A DNA stretch of 64,000 nt, taken from the NCBI RefSeq assembly GCF_034044715.1, contig NZ_JAXCLW010000008.1:62001-126000 (forward strand), in the 5' to 3' direction. Source of the DNA: Dongia_B soli (GTDB lineage Bacteria; Pseudomonadota; Alphaproteobacteria; Dongiales; Dongiaceae). Made by a program: the position numbers and the translations under genes. Shown one piece after another: positions 8,230 to 16,457 of the stretch (its first letter is position 1; the number at the start of each line of letters is the position of its first letter). Under the pieces are notes generated by a model. It ran no database searches, was not told the DNA's origin, and was given only the letters and a program-made list of their open reading frames with translations.

Positions 8230-8963
8230 CAGAACATCCCGCCATTAACCGACAGGACTTGCCGTGTGACATAGCCTGCCTCATCGGAGCAGAGGAACGA
8301 AACGGCGGCCGCGACATCTTCCGGTCGGCCGAAACGGCGGATGGGAATCAACTTCATCACTTCCTCGGCAGGTAATTCCGCCGTCATCTGGGTTTCGATG
8401 ACGCCGGGAGCGACACAATTCACCGTGATGTTCCGCTTGGCCAACTCAATCGCCAGCGCCTTGGTCGCGCCGATGATGCCGGCCTTCGCGGCGCTGTAAT
8501 TGACCTGGCCCCGATTGCCAGCAAGGCCAGCGATGGAGGACAATGTAACAATCCGCCCGCCCTTACGTGCCGAGACCATCGGCATGACGATCGGTTTCAA
8601 GACATTGTAGAAGCCATCGAGATTGGTTGTGAGCACGCTGTCCCAATCATCGTCTTCGAGGGCGGGAAATGCGCCGTCACGGGCTATTCCGGCATTTAGA
8701 ACAGTGCCCCAATAGGCCCCATGCTCCGCTATATCCGCTTCCAGAATATTCCGGCAGGCCGCACGGTCGGCGATGTCGAATGAAATTAGCCGCGCGGTTC
8801 CGCCCGCTCCTCGGATCGCATCGGCAATGGCTTCGGCGCCGTCCCGGTCCCGCCCGTAATGCAGCGCGATGGCGAAGCCGTCATGCGCCAGACGTTGTGC
8901 GATGGCACTGCCGATTCCCTTGCTGGCCCCGGTGACGAGGACGGTCCTATTTTTCATGTGCAA
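8229..8963 (-). CDS. apeQ: Aryl polyene 3-ketoacyl-ACP reductase ApeQ (FabG-like)
   Basis: This 244-residue short-chain dehydrogenase begins with the NADP-binding motif VLVTGASKGIGSAIA. It carries the Ser-Tyr-Lys active site in SSIAGLAGNRGQVNYSAAKAG and ends with the FabG-type VLSVNGGMF. It would reduce the beta-keto group of the growing polyene on the carrier protein. Its 5' end overlaps apeP by 17 bases and its stop overlaps apeR, so the four terminal genes are translationally coupled. A housekeeping fabG is not ruled out, but the position fixes the APE role. Confidence 0.9.
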   Translation of the reverse strand: MHMKNRTVLVTGASKGIGSAIAQRLAHDGFAIALHYGRDRDGAEAIADAIRGAGGTARLISFDIADRAACRNILEADIAEHGAYWGTVLNAGIARDGAFPALEDDDWDSVLTTNLDGFYNVLKPIVMPMVSARKGGRIVTLSSIAGLAGNRGQVNYSAAKAGIIGATKALAIELAKRNITVNCVAPGVIETQMTAELPAEEVMKLIPIRRFGRPEDVAAAVSFLCSDEAGYVTRQVLSVNGGMF

Positions 8964-9417
8964 TTCCCTGGCTGGCCAGCAAGGCAGCCATGTCTGCCGG
9001 TTGAAATACGGTCAATTGCGCTGCGGCCACAACTTGATCCTGTCGGCTGACCTTACAATCGAATACGGCAACGTCTTCCTGCCGATAGGTCAAGACGGTG
9101 CTGACGGTCAAAATATTCCCGCTTTCGAACCAGGCGATACGGCAATTGAAATCCCGGGTCCCAAGCAGGAAGCCGACGCGGACCGGCATTCCGGCATCGA
9201 GCGTTCGGGCGCCTACATAGGCACCACAAGCCTGCGCCATCCATTCCACGGCCACATGCGCGGCAATGCCTTTATCCGGCCGGAAGAAAGGGATGCCCGG
9301 ACGGACCATGACCTCTGCGATGAGTTGATTGCTATCCCGCTCTATCACCCGGTCAAGCAAGATCATTGGTCGGGCATGGGGCAACAGCGATTCGATTGGG
9401 TAGTCTTTCGGCGCCAT
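8947..9417 (-). CDS. apeP: Aryl polyene 3-hydroxyacyl-ACP dehydratase ApeP
   Basis: This 156-residue hotdog-fold protein has LLPHARPMILLD at the N-terminus and HVAVEWMAQACGAYVGA in the central helix, the pattern of ApeP/VarP dehydratases (PF22817-like, formerly grouped with FabZ). Together with the ApeI domain encoded further upstream it would form the heterodimeric dehydratase that introduces the conjugated trans double bonds. It lies 5 bases after apeO and overlaps apeQ. Confidence 0.87.
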   Translation of the reverse strand: MAPKDYPIESLLPHARPMILLDRVIERDSNQLIAEVMVRPGIPFFRPDKGIAAHVAVEWMAQACGAYVGARTLDAGMPVRVGFLLGTRDFNCRIAWFESGNILTVSTVLTYRQEDVAVFDCKVSRQDQVVAAAQLTVFQPADMAALLASQGIAHEK

Positions 9418-9422
9418 GACAT

Positions 9423-10613
9423 TCAGTTCCTGCCGAATGCCAGGGTGACATTACTGCCGCCGAAGGCAAACGAATTGCTGAGCATGGCCATCCTGTCGGT
9501 ACCGATGGCCCGCATGCCGGTTGAGGCTAAGGTCAGTGTCGGCAGAGCCGGATCGGCGATACCATCCCAAAGGTGGGGTGGCAGCAAACCGTCATTGTAA
9601 GCTGGATGCAAGGTCAGCCAGAGAAAAGCTGCTTCGCAGGCACTCGCCGCACCCAACGTATGGCCGGTCATTGATTTCGTCGAACTGCAAGGCACGGACG
9701 ATCCTAGAAGCGCATGTACGGCTCTGCTCTCCATGGCGTCATTCAAGGGCGTCGCAGTTCCGTGCAAATTGACATAGGCGATATCGGCCGGCGAGAGCCC
9801 GGCATCCACCATGGCAAGCCGCATGGCTTCATAGGCGCCGCGACCTTCAGGATCGGGTGCGCTGACATGATGTGCGTCCGAGCTCTCACCGATTCCGAGC
9901 AGCATTACCGGCGCCGGGTCCTTGGTAAGCAGGAAAGCAGCGGCCGCTTCTCCGATATTGATGCCGTCGCGATTTCGGCTGAAGGGATTGCACAAGCTGC
10001 TGGAAACAGCCTCGAGCGATCCGAAGCCGGTCACCGTCATCCGGCACAAGGTATCGGCACCACCGACCACCGCGGCATCGCAGAGGCCGGCCTGGATCAG
10101 ACGACGGGCTGAGGCGAAAGCCTTACCGCTGGAAGAACAGGCCGTGGCGATGACATAGGCGGGACCGGTCAGACCAAGCGCACGGGCAGAGAATTCGGCG
10201 AGTGTGCCAAGTTCCTGCCGGCTATAGGTGAAGTCATTCGGCCAGCGATGCGTTTGCCAAACGGTTGCATAAGCTGTTTCAGCCTCCGCTATGCCGCCGG
10301 TGCTGGTTCCGAGAACAACGGCAATGCGGTCCCGCCCGAAGCGTTGGGCCATCGCATCGACCTCGGCGCGGATTTGATTTAGCGCCGCCAGCATCATCCG
10401 GTTATTACGGCAATCATAAGGCAGCAGGCTCTCCGGCAAATCGGGCAGCTTTTCATTGACGGCACCGACATAGACGGTTTTATCGATGGCGATATCAGAG
10501 CGCGCCACCAGTCCCGCGCGGCTACCGCTTGCCAGACCATGTGCGACCCTTGCCTTGTCCGAACCGATCGGACAGACGATGCCCATGGCAGAGATGCCGA
10601 AAGCCATCGTCAT
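9423..10613 (-). CDS. apeO: Aryl polyene ketosynthase ApeO
   Basis: This 396-residue beta-ketoacyl synthase has Cys159 (IATACSSSG), His in NLHGTATPLND, Lys in STKSMTGH and His in GHTLGAASACEAAFLWL. In characterised APE systems ApeO pairs with the truncated, cysteine-less ApeC as a ketosynthase/chain-length-factor heterodimer that elongates the aryl starter with malonyl units. The start overlaps the apeN stop by 4 bases. Confidence 0.88.
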   Translation of the reverse strand: MTMAFGISAMGIVCPIGSDKARVAHGLASGSRAGLVARSDIAIDKTVYVGAVNEKLPDLPESLLPYDCRNNRMMLAALNQIRAEVDAMAQRFGRDRIAVVLGTSTGGIAEAETAYATVWQTHRWPNDFTYSRQELGTLAEFSARALGLTGPAYVIATACSSSGKAFASARRLIQAGLCDAAVVGGADTLCRMTVTGFGSLEAVSSSLCNPFSRNRDGINIGEAAAAFLLTKDPAPVMLLGIGESSDAHHVSAPDPEGRGAYEAMRLAMVDAGLSPADIAYVNLHGTATPLNDAMESRAVHALLGSSVPCSSTKSMTGHTLGAASACEAAFLWLTLHPAYNDGLLPPHLWDGIADPALPTLTLASTGMRAIGTDRMAMLSNSFAFGGSNVTLAFGRN

Positions 10614-11191
10614 TGCTGCACCTGGACAGTCACGACATCGATGTCATAGCCCCAGGCGAGGTTGCTATAATGCAAGCCACCGGACCAAGGCTGACTGCTA
10701 CCTGACTGGTACTCGGCATGGAGAACTTCTTTACCATTTGCGGAGACCGACCGGCTCTTGTCATCGACAACGAGATCGGCGCCGGCGGCGGCCAGGGTCT
10801 TGCGCATGACGGATTCGGGCCAATAGAGCACGGCGATATCTGCCAGCATGGCGCCCGGCTGGAATTCTTTTGGCAATTGCGGTGAGGATTCCATCGTGAC
10901 GGAGTTATCGCGCCAAGTTACGGTCATAATGCGCTGGCCCATGCCATCGATACCGACCAATAAAACCCGGTCCGGCGTGATGCTGAGATGAGCTTCAAAG
11001 ACATAGGTTTTACCCTGGTGATGAGCCGTCAGCATCTGAACCGCTTCGACGCTTCGCCCCATCTCCATGGGACGCGGAAGATCCAACCGTAAGTGAGGTG
11101 CCAGGAAGGCCGAGGTATCGTCCCGGGACGCGGTCGCGCTGCACCCGCCCAGGATAACGGCCAGAGCCAGCCAAATTTTTTGTAACCTCAT
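10610..11191 (-). CDS. apeN: APE-cluster lipoprotein ApeN (DUF3261)
   Basis: This 193-residue protein has a signal peptide and lipobox ILGGC. The mature part matches the DUF3261 pattern typical of APE and xanthomonadin clusters: an N-terminal HLRLDLPRPMEMGRSVEAVQMLTAHHQGKTYVFEAHLSI-like strand region, a central VLLVGIDGMGQRIMTVTW stretch and a C-terminal domain ending VVTVQVQQ. It sits between the exporter apeM and the ketosynthase apeO. Its role is probably pigment trafficking to the outer membrane with ApeL and ApeM. Its exact biochemical role is unknown. Confidence 0.82.
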   Translation of the reverse strand: MRLQKIWLALAVILGGCSATASRDDTSAFLAPHLRLDLPRPMEMGRSVEAVQMLTAHHQGKTYVFEAHLSITPDRVLLVGIDGMGQRIMTVTWRDNSVTMESSPQLPKEFQPGAMLADIAVLYWPESVMRKTLAAAGADLVVDDKSRSVSANGKEVLHAEYQSGSSQPWSGGLHYSNLAWGYDIDVVTVQVQQ

Positions 11192-11197
11192 CTTCCT

Positions 11198-13693
11198 TCA
11201 GTCTTTCCACCCGATCGCCGGCCCGGCGTCATGACCTGCCCTGGCCTCGGGACCCGCCCAGCCTCCGGACCCCGCCCTGGGCTCGGGACCCGCCCCTGGG
11301 CTCGGAACCTGCCCCGCGTCATGAATGGCAGAATACAGGGGTTTCGTCTCGCGTTTTCTTACGCCGGATTGCGACCATTTATTCTGCCAGTCCCGGCGGG
11401 GCTTGGCGCTTCCCGCCACCGGGGCCAGCAGGAAAGCGAAGATCAGGCCGACCAGCATCGTCAGGCCAAAGGCATGAACGGCGGCCACCCGGCTGAAAGC
11501 CAAAACGCCGAATGACAGCAAAGTTGTCAAGGTTGCCAGCCAAACTCCCAACATTGTGACCGACTGCCGGTTTCGGCCGCTTTCGGCACAAAAGACGGCA
11601 AAATCGACACCGATGGATTGGACGAGGATGAGGGCCATGGCGTGGAAGAAGGTAAAGCCTTCCCCGGCCAAGCCGATCGCCGCTGCTGCTAAAGTAATTG
11701 CAGTGACCGACGGCGCCTTGACCAGGATGGCACCCAGCCAGCCGTAACGCCAGATCAAGACCGGCATCATCAGCAACACGCCAACAACGATCAGCCATAC
11801 CGCGCGGTAGCGATACTTGCTCAGTAAGATCGTGTAATCGCCGGTTGGATCGATCACACGGACGCCATCCACTTCTTGGATCGCGGTGCGCAGAGCTCCC
11901 GTATCGCGCAACCCGTCCAGCATGACGACGTGGATGCCGGGTTGCAGCACCAAGCTCCCGAGAAAGGGGACGGAATCCTCCGCGCTGGCTCTATCGAGCG
12001 TGAGTACCGCGCCGTTATCGTCGCTGCGCTTCGGCATCGGTAGGCCGAGCTGCTGAACCTGTTGCGTAAGATAGGGCTGGTTCAGCTTGGCGTCGATCAG
12101 CCGCCGGTTTTCGCGCTGCCGGGCGGCGGATGGAATGAAAGCGGCGGGCGATTGGTAGCCATGGAGAACGCCTTTACTCCGTAACTCGTCGAGGAGGGGA
12201 GCGAGCTGCTCTTCCCGCTGCAAGGCCGTTTCATCATCTGCTGCATGCACCAACAGGAATTGGGTCGAGGTCGTGCTCCCGATCAGCCGCTGGATTTCCG
12301 TCTGTTGCGCCAAGAGATCGGGCGACAGCGATTGTAGCTTGCGGACATCGTCATCGGCATGAAGCCGAAGTAAGCCAATGACGGCAGCCACGCATAGAAT
12401 AGCGCCCAGGATCCTTCGTACAACGCGATGGTCAGGCTGCTCCCAGAACCGCCAAAGCATGCCGGCGGCGTGGAGCATGCCGGCACCGTGGCGCGCCGGC
12501 GACAGGCGATCGATGAGAGGAAACCACAAGAGGACTGTGACGAAGGAAGCTGACAGACCGATCACGGAGAAAATGGCGATCTGCCGCAAGCCTGGAAACG
12601 GCGCCAGGATGAGGATGGCATAGCCCAATAATGTGGTGACATAGCCGAGGGTGATGCCAGGAAGAACGCTGCGCAGCCGCTGCTCCGGCGTGCGGCAATC
12701 CGGATCGAAGAGACTGCTGTAATAATACATGCCATAGTCGACAGCGATGCCGATCAGGCTGACGCCAAACAGCAGCACCGCCACATGCAGATGATCGAAT
12801 AGAAAAAGGCTGACCGACAAGGCCGCCCCGGCGCCGATGCCGACCACCAGCAGGTTCTGCCACAGCGGTGCGATCCGGCGAAAGGTCAGGAGCAGCAGCA
12901 GGACCGAACCGATCGTGGACACAAGACCGAGGGTCGAGGTCTCCTTCATTGCCACCTGCGACCCGGCAGCGGCGAAGAAAACCGCACCCAACCGCTTGAC
13001 TTGCAGTTCGGCATGCTGCTGCCGCAGTAGCGCAATCTTTTTATCCAGCGGACCGATCAATTGCTGTTGCACATCGAGGGCGAAAGGTTCAGCCATCAAA
13101 GTGCCGGTCACGAGAATCCAGGTAATGCCCTTTTCGCTGGTCGTCAGCATGCCGTCGTCCAGCGACAGGCGCGACATCGGGACCGGCAACTGGGTCAGGA
13201 ACGATTGCAGCAACAGGAAGGGATCATGTGCGATCAGGCGGGCATCCGTCAGACCGACAAAGCCATAGATTTGCGACAGAGCATTGGTCGCTACTTCCTC
13301 GCCATCACCAGCCAATAGAAGGGATCGGTCGCGTGGCGACAGCAAATTGTGACGAAAGGGAAAATAGAGAGCCCCTAATTTTTTCAGCCGGTCGCCGGAC
13401 AAGGAATCGGCTTCAAGCCTGACCAAGCCGGTTGTCGCCAGGGTCTGGCCGAGTTTCGCAGCGACATCGCGGGCCGTGGCGCGATCTGGATCGCCGATCA
13501 GCAAGACGACGCGGCGGGAAACTGCATCGGTGACGGCCTGATTGGCTTTTTCCAGGAGTGGCGTTTCTGCCTCACGGGGCAGCAAAGCTAGGATATCGGT
13601 GCTGAACTGCAAGCCCGCATGGTACTTCCAGGCGAGATGGCCGGTGAGTGCAAGGAGCACGACCAACCAGATCAGCGCAAGCAAGCGCCTCAT
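11198..13693 (-). CDS. apeM: MMPL/RND-family aryl polyene exporter ApeM
   Basis: This 831-residue membrane protein has the RND/MMPL plan: one N-terminal transmembrane segment, a large periplasmic domain (about residues 30-250), a five- to six-helix bundle with LIGIAVDYGMYYYSSLFDPD, a second periplasmic domain and a second helix bundle with QSIGVDFAVFCAE. The Asp in each GVDF/AVDYG helix is expected to relay protons. It presumably moves lipidated aryl polyene to the outer membrane with ApeL and ApeN. The last 40 or so residues are an unusual Ala/Gly/Pro tail made of degenerate repeats (PEPRAG, PEARAG, HDAG). The stop lies 6 bases before apeN. Confidence 0.86.
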   Translation of the reverse strand: MRRLLALIWLVVLLALTGHLAWKYHAGLQFSTDILALLPREAETPLLEKANQAVTDAVSRRVVLLIGDPDRATARDVAAKLGQTLATTGLVRLEADSLSGDRLKKLGALYFPFRHNLLSPRDRSLLLAGDGEEVATNALSQIYGFVGLTDARLIAHDPFLLLQSFLTQLPVPMSRLSLDDGMLTTSEKGITWILVTGTLMAEPFALDVQQQLIGPLDKKIALLRQQHAELQVKRLGAVFFAAAGSQVAMKETSTLGLVSTIGSVLLLLLTFRRIAPLWQNLLVVGIGAGAALSVSLFLFDHLHVAVLLFGVSLIGIAVDYGMYYYSSLFDPDCRTPEQRLRSVLPGITLGYVTTLLGYAILILAPFPGLRQIAIFSVIGLSASFVTVLLWFPLIDRLSPARHGAGMLHAAGMLWRFWEQPDHRVVRRILGAILCVAAVIGLLRLHADDDVRKLQSLSPDLLAQQTEIQRLIGSTTSTQFLLVHAADDETALQREEQLAPLLDELRSKGVLHGYQSPAAFIPSAARQRENRRLIDAKLNQPYLTQQVQQLGLPMPKRSDDNGAVLTLDRASAEDSVPFLGSLVLQPGIHVVMLDGLRDTGALRTAIQEVDGVRVIDPTGDYTILLSKYRYRAVWLIVVGVLLMMPVLIWRYGWLGAILVKAPSVTAITLAAAAIGLAGEGFTFFHAMALILVQSIGVDFAVFCAESGRNRQSVTMLGVWLATLTTLLSFGVLAFSRVAAVHAFGLTMLVGLIFAFLLAPVAGSAKPRRDWQNKWSQSGVRKRETKPLYSAIHDAGQVPSPGAGPEPRAGSGGWAGPEARAGHDAGPAIGWKD
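11228..11325 (-). repeat. Degenerate GC-rich minisatellite in the 3' end of apeM
   Basis: About four to five imperfect units of 18-20 bases built around CTCGGGACCCGCCC (variants CTCCGGACCCCGCCC and CTCGGAACCTGCCCC) are flanked on both sides by CGTCATGA. They encode the low-complexity C-terminal tail of ApeM in frame. Such arrays are prone to slippage. Confidence 0.65.
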
Positions 13694-14349
13694 TTTTTTA
13701 AGGCGCCCTCGAACAGTTTCGTCTCCGCCTCGGAAAGAGGACCGCTGCCGACGGTTTGATCATGGAACTGCAAACGGTCACGATCGCCGCTTGGCCGGTG
13801 CATGTCCACATCATTGACATAGCGGCCGCCTTGAATGCGCATCTCGGAAATCGGCATGCTAGCCCCGCCGGCGGATTTCGGCCGCAGCTGCAATGTCCAA
13901 TTTTCCGCCGTCCCTGCGGTTTCGATCGAGAACTGCGACTTCATGGCGTTCCAGTCGCCCGTCATGGTACCGCTCAGCATGTCGTAGAGCCGCGTCAGAA
14001 AAGGCACGCGCGAGGCTGGCAGGCGCAGGGTTTCGTTGCCGCGCGCTTCCTGAACCAAACCATTCGGCGTGATGACAGTCGTTGTTGGATAGGGTTTCTC
14101 GACCGTCCAGATGAGTCCCTTGCCTTGCGCGACGACGAAGCTTCCTTCGCTTTTTAACGGCGCCTGGAAGCCTTGCAGGGAGCGTTCCTGTGTGAAGCGC
14201 CCGCGCAAAATCTCACCCTGCTTCAGCGGCTCGCCGATCTGTGGGTCGGCCGCCTGCGCGGTCGAATTGGAAAGGACAGCAATCGTCAGGCAGGAGAGCA
14301 GCATCGCGGCGATGAGGACAAGGATTTTCCGGACGGCGATTTTCCTCAC
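13690..14349 (-). CDS. apeL: LolA-like outer membrane carrier ApeL
   Basis: I start this 219-residue protein at the GTG at 14349, which overlaps the apeK stop as GTGA; a longer frame reaches into apeK. A signal peptide (VRKIAVRKILVLIAAMLLSC...AQAA) is followed by a LolA-like domain: LRGRFTQERSLQGFQAPLKSEGSFVVAQGKGLIW, then TTTVITPNGLV. LolA-fold proteins ferry lipid-like cargo across the periplasm. In APE clusters this one is thought to serve the pigment rather than lipoproteins. The 3' end overlaps apeM by 4 bases. Confidence 0.86.
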   Translation of the reverse strand: MRKIAVRKILVLIAAMLLSCLTIAVLSNSTAQAADPQIGEPLKQGEILRGRFTQERSLQGFQAPLKSEGSFVVAQGKGLIWTVEKPYPTTTVITPNGLVQEARGNETLRLPASRVPFLTRLYDMLSGTMTGDWNAMKSQFSIETAGTAENWTLQLRPKSAGGASMPISEMRIQGGRYVNDVDMHRPSGDRDRLQFHDQTVGSGPLSEAETKLFEGALKK

Positions 14350-14753
14350 AGGAAGCTCCGAATCTTGTCGATCAGGAAGGCGGGCGATTCGAGGCATAAC
14401 TCCCCGGTAGCGGCATCGACCGCAACCTGCGTGGTATGGGCCTTAGTGAGCACTTCGCCCGTGATTTTGTCATGGCAGCGATAGCTGATTTTCAGTCGGT
14501 TTTCATATTCGACCAATGTCGCGAGAACGAGAATGGCTTGGGCGTAGCGAATTGGCCGAACATATTTGATCTGCATATCGACGATCGGCCAGAGGAAGCC
14601 GGATTGATTCATCTCGGGATAGTTATAGCCGATTTTGTCCAGCAGGGCGCAGCGAGCCCGTTCCAGAAATTTGGCGTAATTGCCATGCCACACGACCTGC
14701 ATGGGGTCGAGCTCATAGAACTGCGCCACGATTTCCACTTCGGCCGAGATCAT
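14346..14753 (-). CDS. apeK: Acyl-ACP thioesterase ApeK (YbgC/4HBT-like)
   Basis: This 135-residue hotdog thioesterase has the 4HBT active-site pattern YELDPMQVVWHGNYAKFLERAR (Asp16, His23). It could release polyene chains from the carrier protein or edit stalled intermediates. It starts 3 bases after the apeJ stop and overlaps apeL. Confidence 0.86.
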   Translation of the reverse strand: MISAEVEIVAQFYELDPMQVVWHGNYAKFLERARCALLDKIGYNYPEMNQSGFLWPIVDMQIKYVRPIRYAQAILVLATLVEYENRLKISYRCHDKITGEVLTKAHTTQVAVDAATGELCLESPAFLIDKIRSFL

Positions 14754-14756
14754 TTT

Positions 14757-16457
14757 CTAATCCGCATCATGAGACGGCGCCCAAAAATCAAAAAAATTGT
14801 ACCATTGGTAAGGATCGCGCAACGCATATTCCTCGAGCCGCGTCGCAAATCTTTGTGCATGAGCTTGCAAGACTTGCTCTCGACTATGGCGCGGGAGATC
14901 GATGCGGTCGGCGAATTTCTCGAAATACAGCCGATATCGATCATCTTCACGCAAACAGAACAGGGTGTAGACCGGGCAGTCCAACAGGGCGGCGAGCAGA
15001 TAGGGGCCGATAGATAAGGGGGCCGGTTCACCTAGAAATGATGTGCTGACGACGCGGTTGCGGCTGGCGACTGGTGTCCGGTCGCCGGCGATCACGACCC
15101 AGGTGCCGCGATCCACGCGTTCTTTGAGATTGACGGCGATTTCCGGTCCCAATTCCGTCACTTGGATCGTATTGACCGCAGCGGCGGTGCGAAATTCCCG
15201 CAAGACCTTGTTGTAGTTGGTGGCGTGGTGCGTATGAACCAGAACTGCCAGGCGATTACGCGTGGCATTGTCCAGCAGCGCGCGCGACAAATCAACATTG
15301 CCGAGATGCGAGACGATGATCACCGCGCCATAGGGATCAGCGGCAGCTTCCTTCAGATCATCGACCTTCCCCGGCTGAATGGCCTCACCTGGCATCCGAC
15401 CGGTCCAGCCGATGAAAGTGTCAAGGGCGCTTCCGGCGAAGGAGATGAAATGGCGGTAGCTGTCCGTGAAACCGGGCTTGCCGCGGTTCTTCGCGCGAAA
15501 GGCCCGGGCGAGAAATTGCTGCGAAGCTTGTCGCTGTTCGCGGCCGGTCAGATAGAAATAAAGAACGATCGGTGCCAAGACGGCGCGGCAGCCAGTGCGG
15601 CCTAGCAGACGATAGCAGGCGAAACAGAAACGCAACCCCCAACCGGTACCCCGTTCCGCCAGCCAAGCCCAATGTATTCCCTCCCGATCCTTCGGCAACC
15701 GGGCCGGGCGGTTGTGTAGAATCCCTGGCAGACTTGTCAGCATTCGGAAGACCAGGCGCGTATGCATCCAACTGATGCGCAGGTTATCGCGCCAGAGCTC
15801 GAAGTTCGACGTATTGTCCGCCGGATAGATGACGGAAACCGGCAGATTGCTTACCGGCGTGCCGCGCCAGAACAGGCGCACCATGATCTCGGTATCAAAG
15901 TCCATCCGTCGGCCGCGAATACCTTCTTCGGCCAGAAGCGCCGCGACCGCAGCCAGCGGATAGACGCGAAATCCGCACATGCTGTCGCGTATCTGAAACG
16001 ACAAGGTTTCGATCCAGACCCAGATATGCGTCACCCATCTACCGATCGCGCGGCCCAGTGGGACGGAACGGTCATAAACCGGCACACCCGTAACCAGGGC
16101 GTCGGGATGCCGCTTGGCCCGTTCCAGCAGTTTCGGCAAAGCCGCGAGATCGTGCTGGCCATCGGCATCGACCTGCAGGGCATGGGTGTAGCCGGCCGCC
16201 AGGGCCATGTGAAAGGCCTGGATGACGGCGCTGCCTTTTCCCTGATTGACGGCAAAACGATGGACCGCGCCGCCGCCAAGATCGGCTTTTGAGAATTTCG
16301 CCAAGGCGGAACAAGCCGGTTCGTCGCTGCCGTCATCAATGATGAAAACAGCCAGATCGAGTGCCCGCAACGCGGCAACGATGGATGATAGGGCCCGCCA
16401 GTGATTGCGGCTCGGAATGATGGCGCAAGGGCGGAACAAGCGGGTCTGGCCGGTCAC
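14757..16457 (-). CDS. apeJ: Bifunctional glycosyltransferase family 2 / lysophospholipid-type acyltransferase ApeJ
   Basis: This 566-residue fusion has two parts. Residues of about 10-240 form a GT2 domain (CAIIPSRNHW, VFIIDDGSDE, the DXD-like VDADGQHDLAAL). From about residue 270 there is an LpxL/HtrB-like acyltransferase domain with HLGNVDLSRALLD (the H-x4-D motif) and GTWVVIAGDRTPV. In APE and related clusters this protein is thought to help attach the pigment to a glycolipid anchor. A stretch around residues 240-270 joins the domains. Its start overlaps the upstream ligase gene by 4 bases. Confidence 0.86.
   Translation of the reverse strand: MTGQTRLFRPCAIIPSRNHWRALSSIVAALRALDLAVFIIDDGSDEPACSALAKFSKADLGGGAVHRFAVNQGKGSAVIQAFHMALAAGYTHALQVDADGQHDLAALPKLLERAKRHPDALVTGVPVYDRSVPLGRAIGRWVTHIWVWIETLSFQIRDSMCGFRVYPLAAVAALLAEEGIRGRRMDFDTEIMVRLFWRGTPVSNLPVSVIYPADNTSNFELWRDNLRISWMHTRLVFRMLTSLPGILHNRPARLPKDREGIHWAWLAERGTGWGLRFCFACYRLLGRTGCRAVLAPIVLYFYLTGREQRQASQQFLARAFRAKNRGKPGFTDSYRHFISFAGSALDTFIGWTGRMPGEAIQPGKVDDLKEAAADPYGAVIIVSHLGNVDLSRALLDNATRNRLAVLVHTHHATNYNKVLREFRTAAAVNTIQVTELGPEIAVNLKERVDRGTWVVIAGDRTPVASRNRVVSTSFLGEPAPLSIGPYLLAALLDCPVYTLFCLREDDRYRLYFEKFADRIDLPRHSREQVLQAHAQRFATRLEEYALRDPYQWYNFFDFWAPSHDAD

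Noticed and set aside
11228..11325. CRISPR-like repeats
   Set aside because: Units are adjacent and imperfect with no unique spacers, they lie in frame inside apeM, and no cas genes are near.
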